From Aulostomus chinensis (lineage: Eukaryota > Chordata > Actinopteri > Syngnathiformes > Aulostomidae): DNA of 64,000 bases. Location of the stretch: positions 21,465,027-21,529,026 of the forward strand of contig JBBMOA010000017.1 of NCBI GenBank assembly GCA_037954235.1, written 5' to 3'. The position numbers and the translations under genes are program-made. Within the stretch, counting starts at the first letter, position 1; every line of letters begins with the position of its first letter. Shown here piece after piece: positions 25,762 through 39,341 of the stretch. The notes beneath the pieces are model-generated. The model did not search any database and was not told the DNA's origin. It saw only the letters and a list, made by a program, of their open reading frames with translations.

Positions 25762-25985
25762 GATTCAGAGAGCAGGTAGATTTTTGTGTTGGAGCAGATC
25801 AACCGTGTTGTTGTATCGGCTCTCTCCTTGGTGGATGTCTACGTAAGAGAGTGCCTCTAGTGCGCCTGAGATCCTATTGATCGCCTTGGAGAAGGAGGCG
25901 AGCCCTGGGCGCTCTTAGCCCGGGTTTATTGGAGCCAGGAGCCAGGTTTATGACAAACACAGGGGGCGGAGCAAAACTCCTAAAC
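25762..25985 (-). promoter_or_regulatory. nkx2.4b: Probable nkx2.4b 5' UTR and proximal promoter
   Basis: This is the upstream flank of the nkx2.4b start. It holds a GC box (GGGGGCGGAG, 25962-25971) and, on the minus strand, a CCAAT box (ATTGG on plus at 25928-25932). It is more GC-rich than the surrounding DNA. No clear TATA box is seen and the start site is unknown. Confidence 0.5.
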
Positions 25986-26000
25986 CAGCAAACAATAGTC

Positions 26001-29000
26001 ATTGACATTTTAGGGAAATAATTCATGAAAAAAATAAACTTTGCTTTATATTAGGTTGCATGTATGAATAAAAGGACACCTGATATTTCTTCCTCTGTCC
26101 TGTCTGACATCTATACAGGGAAGAACAGCCCATTAGGCGCAGCGCATCAGCTGGTTTGGCCACATATGACTATTTTGCGTCAGTAGGGAATTCCACTTTT
26201 TCTGGAAACTTTGAGAGCACTTTGAACAAACACAAGGGCCACCGAGTATCATCAAAGAGGCACAATGAAGTTGTATGACCGGCTCATTTATGCTTCTTAA
26301 GCCTCATTTTGCCCCAGCAGAGAGGAACAAGCCCAATAAACTGAAACTGACAAAATGCTGAAAGGGGAACGGCACCGGGGAGCCGAGCAGTGAGTATATC
26401 ATTACCACGCATTTGTGAAGATTTATCCAAATATTTGCCAAAAAAAAGCTGATCTCGCAAACACGCAGCTCTCCTCATTACGAGCAGAGCAGAGCGGATC
26501 TTCTAATCTTCATTAGTTTGGATGCAATTTAGGCACAATATAAAGCTGGAACCCTCAAGTCTGGTCAACATGCATTAATGACACTTTGCAGTCTTGACCT
26601 GACATTATAATCTCTCAGCAAACCGCCTGGCGCCAGGGGAGAAGAACCAGAGCACGCGAGACACAGCAGAAGAGGGTGGGGGGTGGGGGGTGAGTGTGTA
26701 GGGGGGGTCAGCATAGAAAAGCTCGTCTTCATGCAATAATTAAAATCAGCTCATGTGGCTCCCTATTGTGTCACTTTTATGGGTAAATATCAGGCCCACG
26801 AAACTCACGGATTCAAGTAGTAGTATTTTTTTTTTTCAAGGAAGTTCTAGATGTATTCAAGGGTTTCCAGCTAAAGCAGCAGGTGTGCTGCTCGGAGGAG
26901 ATTTTTTTTGGTTTCTGTTGTTTGGTTGTTTTTTTTTTGCAGAATTGTGTTTACCATCTTCATTCATTTGTGGAGGAAAACACTCGTCTGCAGGAAAGCC
27001 ACTAATGTAATTTAGCATGGCATGTCAGCAAGGAGCTACCCAGCCTAATTGAGCAAATGAAGATGTGACATGGTCAGCCATCAATTATAGTCACATATCA
27101 AGAACACCAATCTCCGGTGGCTGATTGTAATAAATCATTGTTCCTATGCATATTTCAGCAGACGAAGTTCTCCTTCCTCCCCCCTTCCTCCTCCTCCTCC
27201 TCCTCCTCCTCCTCCTCAGATGCCTGCATGAACTCGCAGCGGATATAATGTGAAGTGGTTGGATTTTATTGTTGTTGTGGAAAACAAAACAGTGAGCGCG
27301 TATTCTGAAGTCAGCTGGAGTTGTCAGAAAACAGAGAAGACGAAAAACCATTTTTAGAGTGAGAGAGGGAGGATTTAAAAAAAAATCTGTTGGTGGTGCA
27401 GGTGGGAATATAATCCTCTCATGAATAAATTCTCCTTAAGTATCGATAAACTGGATTCTTACTTGTTTATATCCATATTTATTTTCCTGGGTCTGTTCCA
27501 GTGCTCTGGCCGCGGCATCATGGTGTCCCTCCAGGGCGAGAGGGAAGCGAGGCCTCAGCTCAGACCTCTAACATTATGTAAATGAGGCAAACCTCTCAAC
27601 CTTGTGGATTACTGAGTCAGAGAGCAGGACCCTGGTCCACAGACCCTCCACATTAGGATCCCATAAAAATCTGGAGCTGGTTGGCTGCATGCAAAGGCTT
27701 ATGAGAGCAATGGTGCACATTAATATAGTTGTCAATGTAAGTTAACTTTCTGCATCCAGAAGCACCTGACGTGGCCGAGGCAGCAGGCTGTAGGACAAAA
27801 AGGACGCGGCCGAGGAGGCACGAGGAAAGGCCCGGTTCAAGGTTTGTTAACCAGGAGAAACCGTTAAATGATGAAGATTGGAGTTTTGAGAGGAGTAGCT
27901 GCTGTGTTTGCGGGCTAGAGCCCGTAGCTGCGGGCTCATACCATCTAATTCCGCTTTATTTTGTTGTTGGCAAGCCTGCACTGATTCTTGTTGCCGCGAG
28001 GAATAAAAAATGAATGTTTCTGGTGGGAGACATTGCGAGGGATCACGCTTATTTTTATTCTTCTTGTTACGCGTAAGGTGCTTTTTTTGTCTTGCTTCTG
28101 CAGATACCCGCCTTTTTCCAATTCTCCTCTTTTTTCTGGACTTTAATTTTTTTATTGTATAAAACTCTTTTAATTTAGAGTGAAATATTTGGAACTATTT
28201 AACAAGCATTTTTTAAATTGCATATTTCTACCATATTATATTCTTACAGACAAAAAAGGAGCCAAGTGTCACTCTGCTATTTCTAGCATTTCTTAATTAT
28301 TCCAGTGTAGTGAAGTTGCCTGTGTATCAAAGACATAAATGCATCTGTTCTTATTACAGCGTGCCGTCTTTACTCGTGGATATTTGACATTTTATAACAT
28401 ATTTTCCCATACGTCAGGTCGCTGGAGGATCTCAGTGTTGTTAACCGGAACAGAGAAGAAGAACGTATTTATGTTGTTTATGTCATGGAAACAACCTTTA
28501 CTGGATATCAGCCCCCTCAGCTGAGATCAGCTCAGCTCAGCAGATGGACCAAAGCGCCTCAAGTGCCTTTCTCCATCGTTGTTAGTTCAATACCCTGAGA
28601 GATGTGGAGAGATGGCTGAAGGGCCCGGGTCCTGACCTGCCACCTGAACCACAAACCGGCCGAGCAAAAAGCGCAGAAAACCTTATTTGGTCTCGCAGAC
28701 TTCAAATCTCCCAATTCCGTTTATTTTTTTGACGAACATTTTTTTCGGGATATAAGCAAAATTTACTCAAACACCAAGGATGTAGACGAGGATGCAATCG
28801 TCTTTTTTTATTCCTATTTGGGGAAAGTGACGTAACTTTACCTACAAAATAAAATAAAATCCCAGTTCCCAATGCAATTATTAAACGTGTTTGGTAAACA
28901 TTTTCACAGGTTAGATGAGGCATGTCGTGCGTAAATTACGCATGACCCGTCAACACTCTCCCTCGGCCTCTCTGTCTCCCCTGATTAGATTCATGTGGTT

Positions 29001-30470
29001 TACATATCAGTTCATCATTTCTGTTGAAACAAAATGGTGCGTCTTGTGTACGTGTGTGTGTGTGTGTGGGGGGGGGGGGTGTTCTAGGTAAAGAGATGCA
29101 CTAAAACCATCTTTAGACGGCTTTGATATAAAAACATGATTACGCACAAGACGTCGCTCTACAGCGGCGGATCTCCGATTTATTATTAAGAAATACAGAA
29201 TGACGTTAGCCCAGTGTATATTAAGTCTTTTAGGTCCTACTTTACGGATTGATAGGCATCCGGCAACCGAAATATTTTTTTTTCGTTTAACATGATCAGT
29301 TTATCAGCGACAGAAACGTCATTTGCGCTGCTCCCAACTGATTTAAGGATTAATTACGCACGAAATGTAGTAAACACGTTCCGAATATTTGCAGGTTTGG
29401 CAGGTTCACCTCCCTCTAAACTTTGAACGCTGACTCTTGAACGCCTCAAAACACTGACATCCCTCCCTTCAAACCAACACCTGTGTCGTGCTTCGTCTGT
29501 GCACCGGCCGGATTTGGAAGGAAACGTGGAAGGAAATTCCACATCTGCAGCCAGAACTATTTAGCTCAAATACTTTCTCTCCTCTTAAATCACTGAGCAG
29601 TGTGAGAGTAAAAAGCAGGCAGGTGCATATCATTCAGCAGCACTACTTGAAACGGTGCGGTTCCTCAGCTAAGTAGGTTAAAGGTCCTCCCAAGTGGAGA
29701 AAGTATATGACAGGCCTCTTGAGGAGCGTATTCTTCTGCAGGAGTTTGTATTCATTCACAATTAATGTGGCTTGATGGACGAAATGATGCTAATAGGGCG
29801 CCAAAAACAGAATATGGACGGGTAGGGGATGCTGACCGTAATATGACAGTTTCAGGGGAAATGGAGAGCTGGAGAATTCAAGATGCTGTAATGGGATTAT
29901 AGTGCAGAGGTTCTTGTGGGTGTGTGGCACTTCATTTACTTGATTTAGCTAAGTTTGTTAAGGTTATAGTCAGGAACTCCAGCGCAACTTCATGTTGCAT
30001 GGAGGCCAGCAAGCGTGGGAGAGTTTATCTGTGTGCTACCTGCAAGGAACTATTTTCTTATAGCTCTTAATCCACTCAAACTGAAGCCTTCAGATAGAAG
30101 TGTAATACATCAGCGCAAACAGCAAAACACAAAACTTTCTCTGACAATATCAAGTGGTTGTTTGCTCTTTCTGAAGGTTATAAAAGCACAATAATCTTCT
30201 CCTACTGTATCGTTCAGCTGCTTTGAAAACTACCAGAGTTGTGCCATCCTGAGAAAACAAGTTAAAGGTGAATCTTCACACATTCGAACAGTGTGTGGTC
30301 TTGTTGACTAGCTGAGGTCGCCAACTGACTGATGGAGGAAGCACACTTGAGATTATTTGCCCTTTTAGTGACAGGATGGATGATGTTGGCGTCAATCAAA
30401 CATCACAAATCAGTGTGTACGTCACAAACGAACTGGTGCAGGCACAAGATGTCTGTCCTCAATATGTCTG
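26001..30470. other. nkx2.4b upstream intergenic DNA; no gene seen
   Basis: Unique sequence, partly CNE-like (26100-26650, 26730-27150, 27480-27760). The frame at 27771-28013 is not recognisable. A consensus NK2 site TCAAGTGGTT lies at 30150-30159. Confidence 0.5.
27187..27217. repeat. (CCT)n microsatellite
   Basis: Ten CCT triplets; the Arg-rich minus-strand frame over it is an artefact. Confidence 0.95.
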
Positions 30471-30477
30471 AAAAGAT

Positions 30478-30479
<2 letters not shown>

Positions 30480-30574
<95 letters not shown>

Positions 30575-30668
30575 TCTATGCGTATATATGTTTATATATA
30601 CGCATATATATGTTTATATGTATGTATATACACGCATATATATGTGTGTGTATATATACATATATATG
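30480..30668. repeat. (TG)n(TA)n(CA)n compound palindromic microsatellite
   Basis: About 38 bp of TG (30480-30518), 38 bp of TA (30519-30556) and 18 bp of CA (30557-30574) run on into degenerate TATATG/CGCATA repeats. The TG and CA blocks are complementary across the TA centre. Confidence 0.95.
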
Positions 30669-31239
30669 TACTTTTCTGTCTGTTATTTTACTATCAGTTT
30701 ATCTGTGAATAAATTCTAACATTTAAGCCTTTTAGGCCAAAGAAACCCTTAAAATCACAGGGCAGTTTTGTGAATTTTTGATGTCAAAGTAAAAGACAGA
30801 ATTCTCTTTATCCATTATAACCTGTTTTTGTAAGACCGTGTAGCAAACACAAATGTGCAAGACCCCCCCCAAAAAAAAGCTCAAATTTGTGGCTTCTGTG
30901 TGCAGTGCCTTGTATTCTCCCTGCTGTTCATTAACTATTTTAAAAGAAATCAGTTAGTAAAAACAAAAAAACGACATAAACATCTGATCGGTCCTTGAAA
31001 GGCCGACTCTTCCACCGTGTCAGGTGTTCGCTGTATATCATAATCTATCAAACACATGAACGAAAACACATATTCTCTGATTCCATATTCGTCCACCAAG
31101 CCTGGCAATCCATCTTTTCACAGGATGAAACATTTTGCCTGGTGGAATTGTAGGTCAGGGCTCGGTGAGTGCTGCCGTCCTCTGTAATGTTTGGAGTGTT
31201 TCAGCATAGCTGTTCTCTTTTGTAACAACAATTAAAACG

Positions 31240-31277
<38 letters not shown>

Positions 31278-31282
31278 GCAGT

Positions 31283-31312
<30 letters not shown>
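31240..31312. repeat. (CG)n/(CA)n then (AGC)n compound microsatellite
   Basis: CG and CA dinucleotides (31240-31276) are followed by about eleven AGC triplets, one of them AGT. Confidence 0.95.
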
Positions 31313-31315
<3 letters not shown>

Positions 31316-31999
31316 TCAGTTCAGATGACCAAATGCATGGCAGGACAAAGCAGACGGTGTACTTGGATGGGTGCTTGGGTCCAAACGTACCTGGTCGGTC
31401 CTCTTCTGTGCTGCATTAATTGTGGCAGCAGCGAGGGCAGGTAAACAAAGCTGTTAGAGGGTTCGGCTGTGACTCAGCCGCAGCTCAGCCGAGCTTTGTC
31501 CCCCACAGCAGCTCGTGTGGCTAAATGTCTCTGCCAATCTCTCTCCCTCTCTGTCTGTCTAGTTGCACTTGGCAGCCAATTGTTGTGAGAAGATGAAATC
31601 TTTTTGATGACATGTCCTGAAATGATCCCTTCCATTTTTTTTTTTTATTTTTTAATCGAAGCAATTTGAATGTTTTATGTAACAAAATTAAGGACACTTA
31701 ACTGGAAAACACACTTGTGTGTACCATCAGGGATCATTGAAGTAAAAGACACGGGCTGATGTTTTTAATATTTAGGGTATTTGTATAATATTGACATTTT
31801 TTTCGAACATAAATAGAAGAGTGTGCTGTTTTTCTTCCAGCCATTTATTGATTTAAATTCATGATTTAATATGAAATGTAGTCAACCTTTTTTTTTGTTG
31901 GGGGGGGGGGGTGGCCATTGTTGTGGCCTTTTGTCAGTATTTCTTCCTGCTCTGTTTTTGTTTCCCAATTGTTCTGCGGGGAAGTTTTGATGCTACTGA

Positions 32000-32032
<33 letters not shown>

Positions 32033-33301
32033 GTGAGAGCAGACGCTCTAGCCTATACCACCCTATTAGCTGTGCTAACAGAAATAATACAGCTCAAACG
32101 TGTGCTCTCACACTTGAAACACATGCAAATATCTGTAATCTGTATCAAGTGTTAGCTGATGTCCATTTACGCCAGAAACTCACTTTCATGTTTTCGTTGG
32201 AGCAGTGAAGAGATGCATCTTCTAAGCAGAAGTCTCAAAGCTCTTTGAGTGTCGCATTTTGGAGACGGAAACTTTTAAAACGGCCCCACAACTCGACGAT
32301 GGAAATGTGAGCAGAAGCTGCATATTTTTACCTGTTTGTTACCACTTTGGGCTGCTTTTACCCAGTAGGCCACCTGATAGCCTACCATTATTTTTGATTA
32401 ACCCATGAAAACACATCACAAAACTGCTTTAAATTCTGAATGTATTGATCCCGGCAGATACGAGCACATAGCTGGTGCTACAATTTAGGATAATAAGTCA
32501 AACCCTTTTTTTTTTTTCCTGAATAGTGTAGAAGAGATTTAAAAAAAATAATGTTGGTTTCTTTCCAGAAACTGAATGCTGCTTTAAATTTGAGGAACAC
32601 AAGTAGAAAGCAGAATTAATTTGTATGAATGAGAAAAAATACAGGCTGAGTAGACGAGCGTGAGGAATAAAAACATCTTTGTGTACATACCGGAGCAAAA
32701 AATGCATTTAGCTGCTAAATAAAATGTAAATTTTGCCAAATACAATGTTTGAAGCAAGAATCTTTTATTGTGAGAAATTAGATCTGCTTTTGTAGAATAG
32801 ATGAATATATTTGGAAGTCCATTAATTCTGTTTGAATAACCTGTTTTAAATAAAAACAATGTTTCGTACCAGCATTATTTCGAAATAGTACATTTTCTTC
32901 AATGCCAGTCGTGTAATTTCCTTGCTTGGAGATCATGGTATAATTTTTTCTTCTTACTTTTCATTTTGAAAAACTCATTTATTATGGATGGATTTTTTTT
33001 TTTAAATCACATTTTACCTGGTAACCAAGAGAAGATAAAGCAACACAAAGATGGGGAACATAGTTTTATTTGTCAGATTTGGATTCTATTCACAGAGCAG
33101 AATAAAACCATCAGCGTCTCCAGTGATTGAGCTGCTTGAGGCCACTTAGCTGTTCCCTCAGCAGCAGAGTTTAACTCCAGCACTCATTCAGACAGTTTAC
33201 AAAGTAGATGCTCCTTTAATTTCAATGATGTTGCCAGTGCAAGTAAAAAAAACAACAACTTTGATTTGAACATTTCCAGCTGGTACATGGATAGTTTACT
33301 C

Positions 33302-33346
33302 TCTTCTTCTTCTTCTTCTTCTTCTTCTTCTTCTTCTTCTTCTTCT
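33302..33346. repeat. (CTT)n microsatellite
   Basis: About fourteen CTT triplets without interruption. Confidence 0.95.
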
Positions 33347-34128
33347 ATTGTGAAGAAATGAATCTTTCTGTGGTGGCCATCTGAGGAACTACAGCAGAAA
33401 AAACCCCCACAAAGTAAAGTTCGGTTCCTCAGTGTTCACGTGTCTGCTAACAGCAACAGTGGACTGAATTGAACGATGTATCTGCTGTGCATGGATTGAG
33501 TTTGTAGCAGTTTTTGTAATTGACTGAGGCTTCATTTTTATTATGGTTATAAAAAAAAAAAGACAACGATAAATTAACATTTTTGAATAATTAATAGTAT
33601 AATTCCAGATTTTTTTTTTCTTAAAACATGGAATTGACTTGTTGGTGTGATTTTACATTCAATATCTATTATTGTCATTGCTATCTGTGGCCTCTAATTT
33701 GCATATTTATTTCTTTTCATTACACAGTTTGGAATCCCTCATCTAGTTGTCCCCTCTCCTCTCCTGCCTGTGCCGGCTTAGTCCCTAATCACAGCAGATC
33801 ATTTATAAGACTGAGTCCATCTTTAGTCTCAGAATAAATCTGTGTACTGCAGTGAACTGAAGTGACGTTGGTAATTATTACTTCGAATCAAGCTCATTTT
33901 CCAACTTCCATTGTCATGTTTCTTACCTCCTTTTGTGATTAAAAAAACTGTAATATCTTAATTATGCTCACTGTTCGTGGAAAAGAAGCCATTTGTGCAG
34001 ACTATGATGTTCCACAAAGAGTAAAAGGTGTTGAACTTTTGCGCGGTGTTCAGAAACCCTTCTTCAAGAACATGCATGAAGGGTTATTTTCCCTTCATAA
34101 TAATCCCTTAAACACAACCTTATATTTT

Positions 34129-34159
34129 CTACTTAAGCCTTAACCAAAGGCTTAAGTAG
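34129..34159. repeat. Perfect 13-bp inverted repeat with 5-nt loop
   Basis: CTACTTAAGCCTT (34129-34141), loop AACCA, then AAGGCTTAAGTAG (34147-34159). Confidence 0.9.
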
Positions 34160-36202
34160 GTTACAGGTGAATGTCTGATAAAAGAAGAATATTTGTGCCA
34201 TCCTGGTAGTTTAATATCCAATGTATGCATTTCAATTTGACATTAACGTCTGTATTCAAGTAAATAAGTTATATACTCTGTCTTTATCGCTGTGTAAAAT
34301 TTACATTTGAATATAGTCTGAGCTGTTCTTGTGTAATTATTTTTTGTTTTGTTGAAACTACTCATCCTACAATCCCCATAATTCCCCTGTTCTTCTTTAA
34401 ACCTGAGCAGTAGAGGAATAGTCTCTGAAAGTGTCCTTTTTCTAGGTTTCCTGCAGCATGTAAATGTCTTTGTCTGAGCTCCTGCGTGTGTCGCTGCTGT
34501 ACAGTAATCACAAGTCGGAGTCGGAGGCTAATGGCTCTCTTGTTTGTTGGTTTTGTCTTGTCCTGTTTCAGTGGTTCTTGTTCTCTGGAAGGACGTCAGC
34601 TCTCTGTGCCTGGCCATCCCTGAGGACGCTTGATGCCATCTTGTCTGACTGATCATTACACTACCTGCTCTCCTCCACAATACTGCCCTCTCGCTGCTCC
34701 ACCACTTGAAATGCTTGGCTGGCCTCTTCTCTGAAACCATCATGAAATTGTGTGCAAAAATGATGCAGACTGTTCCAGCCAGGCGTGCAGGAGCCGGAAA
34801 AAGATTCCTTCACTTGCACCGCTGCTGCTCACTCGAGGGGAAAAATACACAAAACGTTCTTTAGTGCTCTCATTTTACTCCAGTTTAAGTTTTACAATTT
34901 GTAAAAGGAAAAAAAACACACCCAGACACTCTCTATCAGCAAAGTTTTATTTATTTTTGCTGTATAAATGGCCTTCGAAAGCTTTTTGCTGATCACACTT
35001 GAGCATAATTAAAGGAAGGGGGGATGAGTTCCATTTGGCTGGTTTGTTTCCGTGGTCCTGCTATTGTTCACGGTGGCTCGGTGTCACGCTGCCGTGACTT
35101 AGTGGGAGAGCCGTCATTAGTGTCATTAGTAACCTGCTTGTCCTGCTGAGAGAAGTCAAAATGTCTGCTGTGAAGAAGAGCTGCACTAAATGTGCAGCAC
35201 GGAACTGAAGTTAAAACTGTGAGTGTAGGGGAGAGCAGATATTAACCACTTAGACATAAAAAAAAATTATAAAAATGGAAATCCTAAGCGTCATGACCCA
35301 TACTCACCTGTCCATCAAGTCTAGTCAGATTCCCTACTGACGGACACGCTGACATCAGCTCCTGCAGGATGACGGACACGACCAAACTACACCGCAACTG
35401 CCGTTCATCAAAATACTGATGGGGTGAACTTGAGTGTCTGCTGACTGTTCAAAAACTCTTCACTTGCACTTACAGACATAAACAATCAAGTCATAACAAC
35501 TCTGTATGTCTGCATGAATTTTGATGGTCTTTTTGTTATCATCTTTACTAAAGGAGGATTTTTTTTTATACTTTATTTCATATAAAAATGCAGTATTAAG
35601 AATTAGGTTGAAATATGATATGATAATAGGAATATACTGAGAACAGACATTTCAAGAAAACATGAAACTAGTGTTACGTAATATGGCTGCATCTGGAGAA
35701 ATGCTGAGTGACGGAATTGCTGAAATTGTACTTAATCAGATTTAGTAACAAGGAAATTCGTTCTTTTTAGTGTATAAACACAATGTGATATTACTTAACT
35801 TTGCCTTAACTACTTTAACTATGCACTGTTTTTTTCCCTCATCAAATCTTCCGTTGACACAAATTAGAAGGTCGATGATTCCACCGATTGGTACTTTGGT
35901 CTTTTGCTGTTTGAATTGTTTTTCAGGGTTTTACTGTTTTTTTTAATCTGTAAAGAATTCTCTTTATCTCGCCTGCTTTCAATAAAGTTGAGATGTTTCT
36001 TTGAAGACACAATCAGCCTAAGAGGGACGAGTGTGACAGCTCAAGATCTGGAGTTTCCACTCGAGAGCATGCATGGACGCCCCAGTGTTACTGGTCGCAT
36101 GGGTTCCTGCATGCGTGTGTGTCCCTTTAAGGCTGGAACAGCTGGTCTCAGTGGTAAGACAGAGTTCTAAACCAGCCAAGTCCAGGTCTAGTTTCTCTGC
36201 AG

Positions 36203-36446
36203 GTGGTCTGTGCTGCACCACACCAAAAGAAGCACTGTCCTGTTTGGGGATTCCACTAAACTGCAGCTCCCCATCAGGGGCCTGTCAGAGAAGTCCACGT
36301 CATCAGGAAACATTGGAAAGAGCGGCAGGAGCCGACAGACACCACAAGTTCTCAGCGGAGCGAAGGCCCGAGATCTTGATGAGCTCTGTGGTGGTGTGAA
36401 GGACTGGATGGCTTTCCTAGACGACACTGTAGCAAAGTCTGTTTGA
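36203..36446 (+). other. Unrecognised open frame with a splice-acceptor-like start (possible terminal exon)
   Basis: TTTCTCTGCAG (36192-36202) precedes a frame that stays open for 81 codons to TGA at 36446. Its composition is protein-like, ending AKARDLDELCGGVKDWMAFL and a further eleven residues. An AATAAA lies at 36763-36768. No homologue is recognised and no convincing upstream exon was found. Confidence 0.15.
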
Positions 36447-37020
36447 GATCTGATGCAGTTTGATACTCATACAGACAAATAAGCTGCCAAAACCAGATGT
36501 GATGTCATCACCTTCGTGGGGGTGAGACAACATCAGCCTCAGGAGGGCTTCTTGCCTCGGCGGTGAAGGAAGACTGAAACCACCATAAACCAGCACAACT
36601 CTTCAGCCCGGACTTGTAGATGACACAAAATGATCCAAATGATCACGATCCAGGAGAACCACATGGCACCCTTTCGGTAGACGACTGTTCACCGTCCAGG
36701 TCACTCTGTTCCCATCCTGTTAGTAAAAGGAACACTTGTGGCCGATACTGGACTTTAGAGGAAATAAATGTACCTCTGAGGGAACGTTCTTCTAGAGTGT
36801 ATCTGTCACCGTTCTTGTCTCTGCTCATTTCAGATGTTGTGTCATGATGACAGCATGTGACAGTGTTGATGAGTCTCCAGTCACTCTCATCCAGTGGATG
36901 GTAGTTTATGAAGAGGTCCAACACAGCAGCTATGAGCTTGACATCTGACGACAGAAGGTGGCCTTCCTCTGCCAGTGGGCTGCTGTTTTCAACGGTGACC
37001 TCGCCACAAGAACAACATCG

Positions 37021-37069
37021 CTAGCTCGCTCGCTAGCTAGCTCGCTCGCTAGCTCGCTCGCTAGCTAGC
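37021..37069. repeat. CTAGCTCG short tandem palindromic repeat
   Basis: Units GCTAGCTCGCTC are repeated about four times, ending GCTAGCTAGC; rich in AGCT and GCTAGC palindromes. Confidence 0.9.
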
Positions 37070-38340
37070 AGCACACTGATATTGGTGGTTTTATGATATT
37101 TGCTGCTGAACAGGAGAATTCTTGCATCTTCGCCCACCGGTGATAGAAAAAGTTTCCCCTCCACTTTTATTTTGCAGGGCACCGTTGCTGCATCCCAGAC
37201 TCAGCGCAGCACAGACTGTATGACTGTCTCTCAGAAATACAAGTTAACCAGAGTGGGTTTTTTTCCTGACATCATTCAGATGTTGCATTTGGAAGCCGGC
37301 TGGCTGATTAGTAGAATTATTAAAGCCGTGACACCTTTGGACAACAGGTGTATTAGTGGAGACGTGTCCAGGAGCACCCATAGGTGTACTGTAACAAGAG
37401 TTGTCAGAAAAATTAGTTATGTGACTTTGAAAGGAATCAATAGCTCACAAAATTAGAAGTTAAGTAAATGTAAATATAATAATAAAATGTATTGCTAATT
37501 AGCAGTTTAAATTGGTAAATTAAGTTTCAGTCATATCTGAAGTTCGATTAATTGTAATTTCTGAGCAAATATAACAGCAAATGTTTACTGAGATGCCGGA
37601 ACGACCAAATTAATTTGATAATAAATACCACAACAAAAACAGTACACACAAATACATTATAGGATGATGATGCAATACAAACAAGAATGGAAAAAGCCAA
37701 ATAAATAAATTCACAGAATAAATTCAATCCGAAATTTTAATTCAAGGTGTTTGAAAAAGACTACATTTATTCAGACTCCTTCAACAACTCATCATAAAAT
37801 ATTATTACCACTATTCCCTTTCTATACAAAAGATTTGTGAGTATAAGCGACTACACAATACAACAGCAATCATGTATTCACGTTCAAAAAAATATCGAAA
37901 AACTAACATGCAATAATTTTGTTTCAGAGAGAAACAGAAATAGACCCGGTGAAAAATGCTTGGAAGGAATATAGAAGTATAAATTCTAGTACAAAGTGCC
38001 AGTGGAAGTTTGACCACATCAGTGGATTTTAAATGAGATAAAGGAATAAAGAGGTCAGAGGAGGTTGAGTGGAGAGGCCGGTAATATAATGTGGTGAGAC
38101 ACGAGTGAGGAGAGACTGTGAGTCAGGCGAGGTAATCGAGCAGACTCCCACAGAAGCAGAAATCCTCAGAGACAGAAATAAGAAAGTGTAGCAGTCGCCA
38201 CATTTCTTTCTGCGCTTAATATGAAAGTAGGAGAGCCTTGCAGCACTCACAGTAGCTTTCTCTGTTTCTCTGGCCTTGTCATGCTTGGGAGGAGCAATCA
38301 TCAACTTGGTAGTTCTTGTTCTTACCATCTTTGCTGTTAC

Positions 38341-38760
38341 CCCCTGTTGCTCCTGTTTAGCCCCTCATAGCCCCTTGTTGCCCCCTGTAGCCTCTATGTA
38401 GTCCCTCATAGCCCCCTTTTAGCCCCCTGTAGCCCTTTGTAGCACCCCAGCCTCTCTGCAGCTCTCTGAAGCCCCTTGTAGCCCCCCATAGCTCCTTGCA
38501 GCCCCTTGTATCCCCTCTGCAGCCCCTTGCAGCACCACAGCCTCTCTGCAACCCCCTGTAGCCTCTGCATCCCCCTGTAGCCTCTCTGCAGTCCTCTGTA
38601 GCCCCTTGCAACCCCCTGTAGCCTCTCTGCATCGCCATGTAGCCTCTCTGCATCGCCATGTAGCCTCTCTGCACTCCTCTGTAGCTCCTTGCAGCCCCCC
38701 ATAGCCCCTCTATGGCCCCTGTAGCCCCTCTGTAGCCCCCGTAGCCCCTCTGTAGCCCTA
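38341..38760. repeat. 420-bp minisatellite, TAGCCCCTCTG-type units
   Basis: About 30 degenerate units built from CCCCTGTAGCC / CTCTCTGCA pieces, including a perfect 21-bp doublet near 38626-38667. Two minus-strand frames stay open through it (146 and 141 codons, Gly-Tyr-Arg-Gly-Leu-Gln repeats). These are by-products of a stop-free repeat unit rather than genes. Confidence 0.95.
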
Positions 38761-39341
38761 TTAACAGTTGGATGATCAGACTGAGTAATAAATACACATA
38801 AATAATTAGCGGCTATTTCCTTTAGTGTCATTTGATTTGATCTCTGTCACAGTGCAAAACTGAGACTTGCCAAGTATTTATGTCTTATTTCCAGTCAAAT
38901 TTTGTGTTGCGCTTAAAGGGACACTGAAACCCAAAAGTATAATTTGCTTTTCAAGTGTTCGCATGAGAGGTCTGGAACCACTGACCGTGAACGTGCTCCT
39001 TCATGGTCCCGCTGATCTGGTGTTCTAGTTTTTAACTTCAATTAAAGCATTTGTGGATTACTGAGCATACGGCTGGTTAAGAAGACAGCACATGGCTGTT
39101 CATTCGAGAGCTTCTCATTCGTCATTGGGCTCCATTAGCTTCAAGCTAATAATTTGTGACTGGCTTTTTTCTTTGTTTTTTTTTTTATTTCTTGAGTCAC
39201 CGAGAAGTCATACAGGGAAGAGAACTTAACATGACCTAAGGTGAGACACTTAAAGACAAATAAAACTCTTTTTTGGGTGAAATGTGAGTTTAAGACAACC
39301 TTGGTTTTACTAATTATAAGCCAAACTTCCTAAATAGGGTG

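Larger units (their letters stand above)
30720..36000. other. Intergenic DNA between the two genes; no gene seen
   Basis: It holds the AGC and CTT microsatellites and the 34129 hairpin listed separately. A Fox-type GTAAACA (about 31441) and ATTAATTG sit in a CNE-like stretch at 31390-31520. NK2-type CCACTTGA is at about 34702-34709. Confidence 0.5.

Noticed and set aside
30332..30719. Frames of 126, 79 and 74 codons
   Set aside because: They read mostly through TG/TA/CA dinucleotides in several frames.
38357..38831. 146- and 141-codon minus-strand frames with Gly-Tyr-Arg-Gly repeats
   Set aside because: They are translations of a degenerate minisatellite and overlap in two frames.
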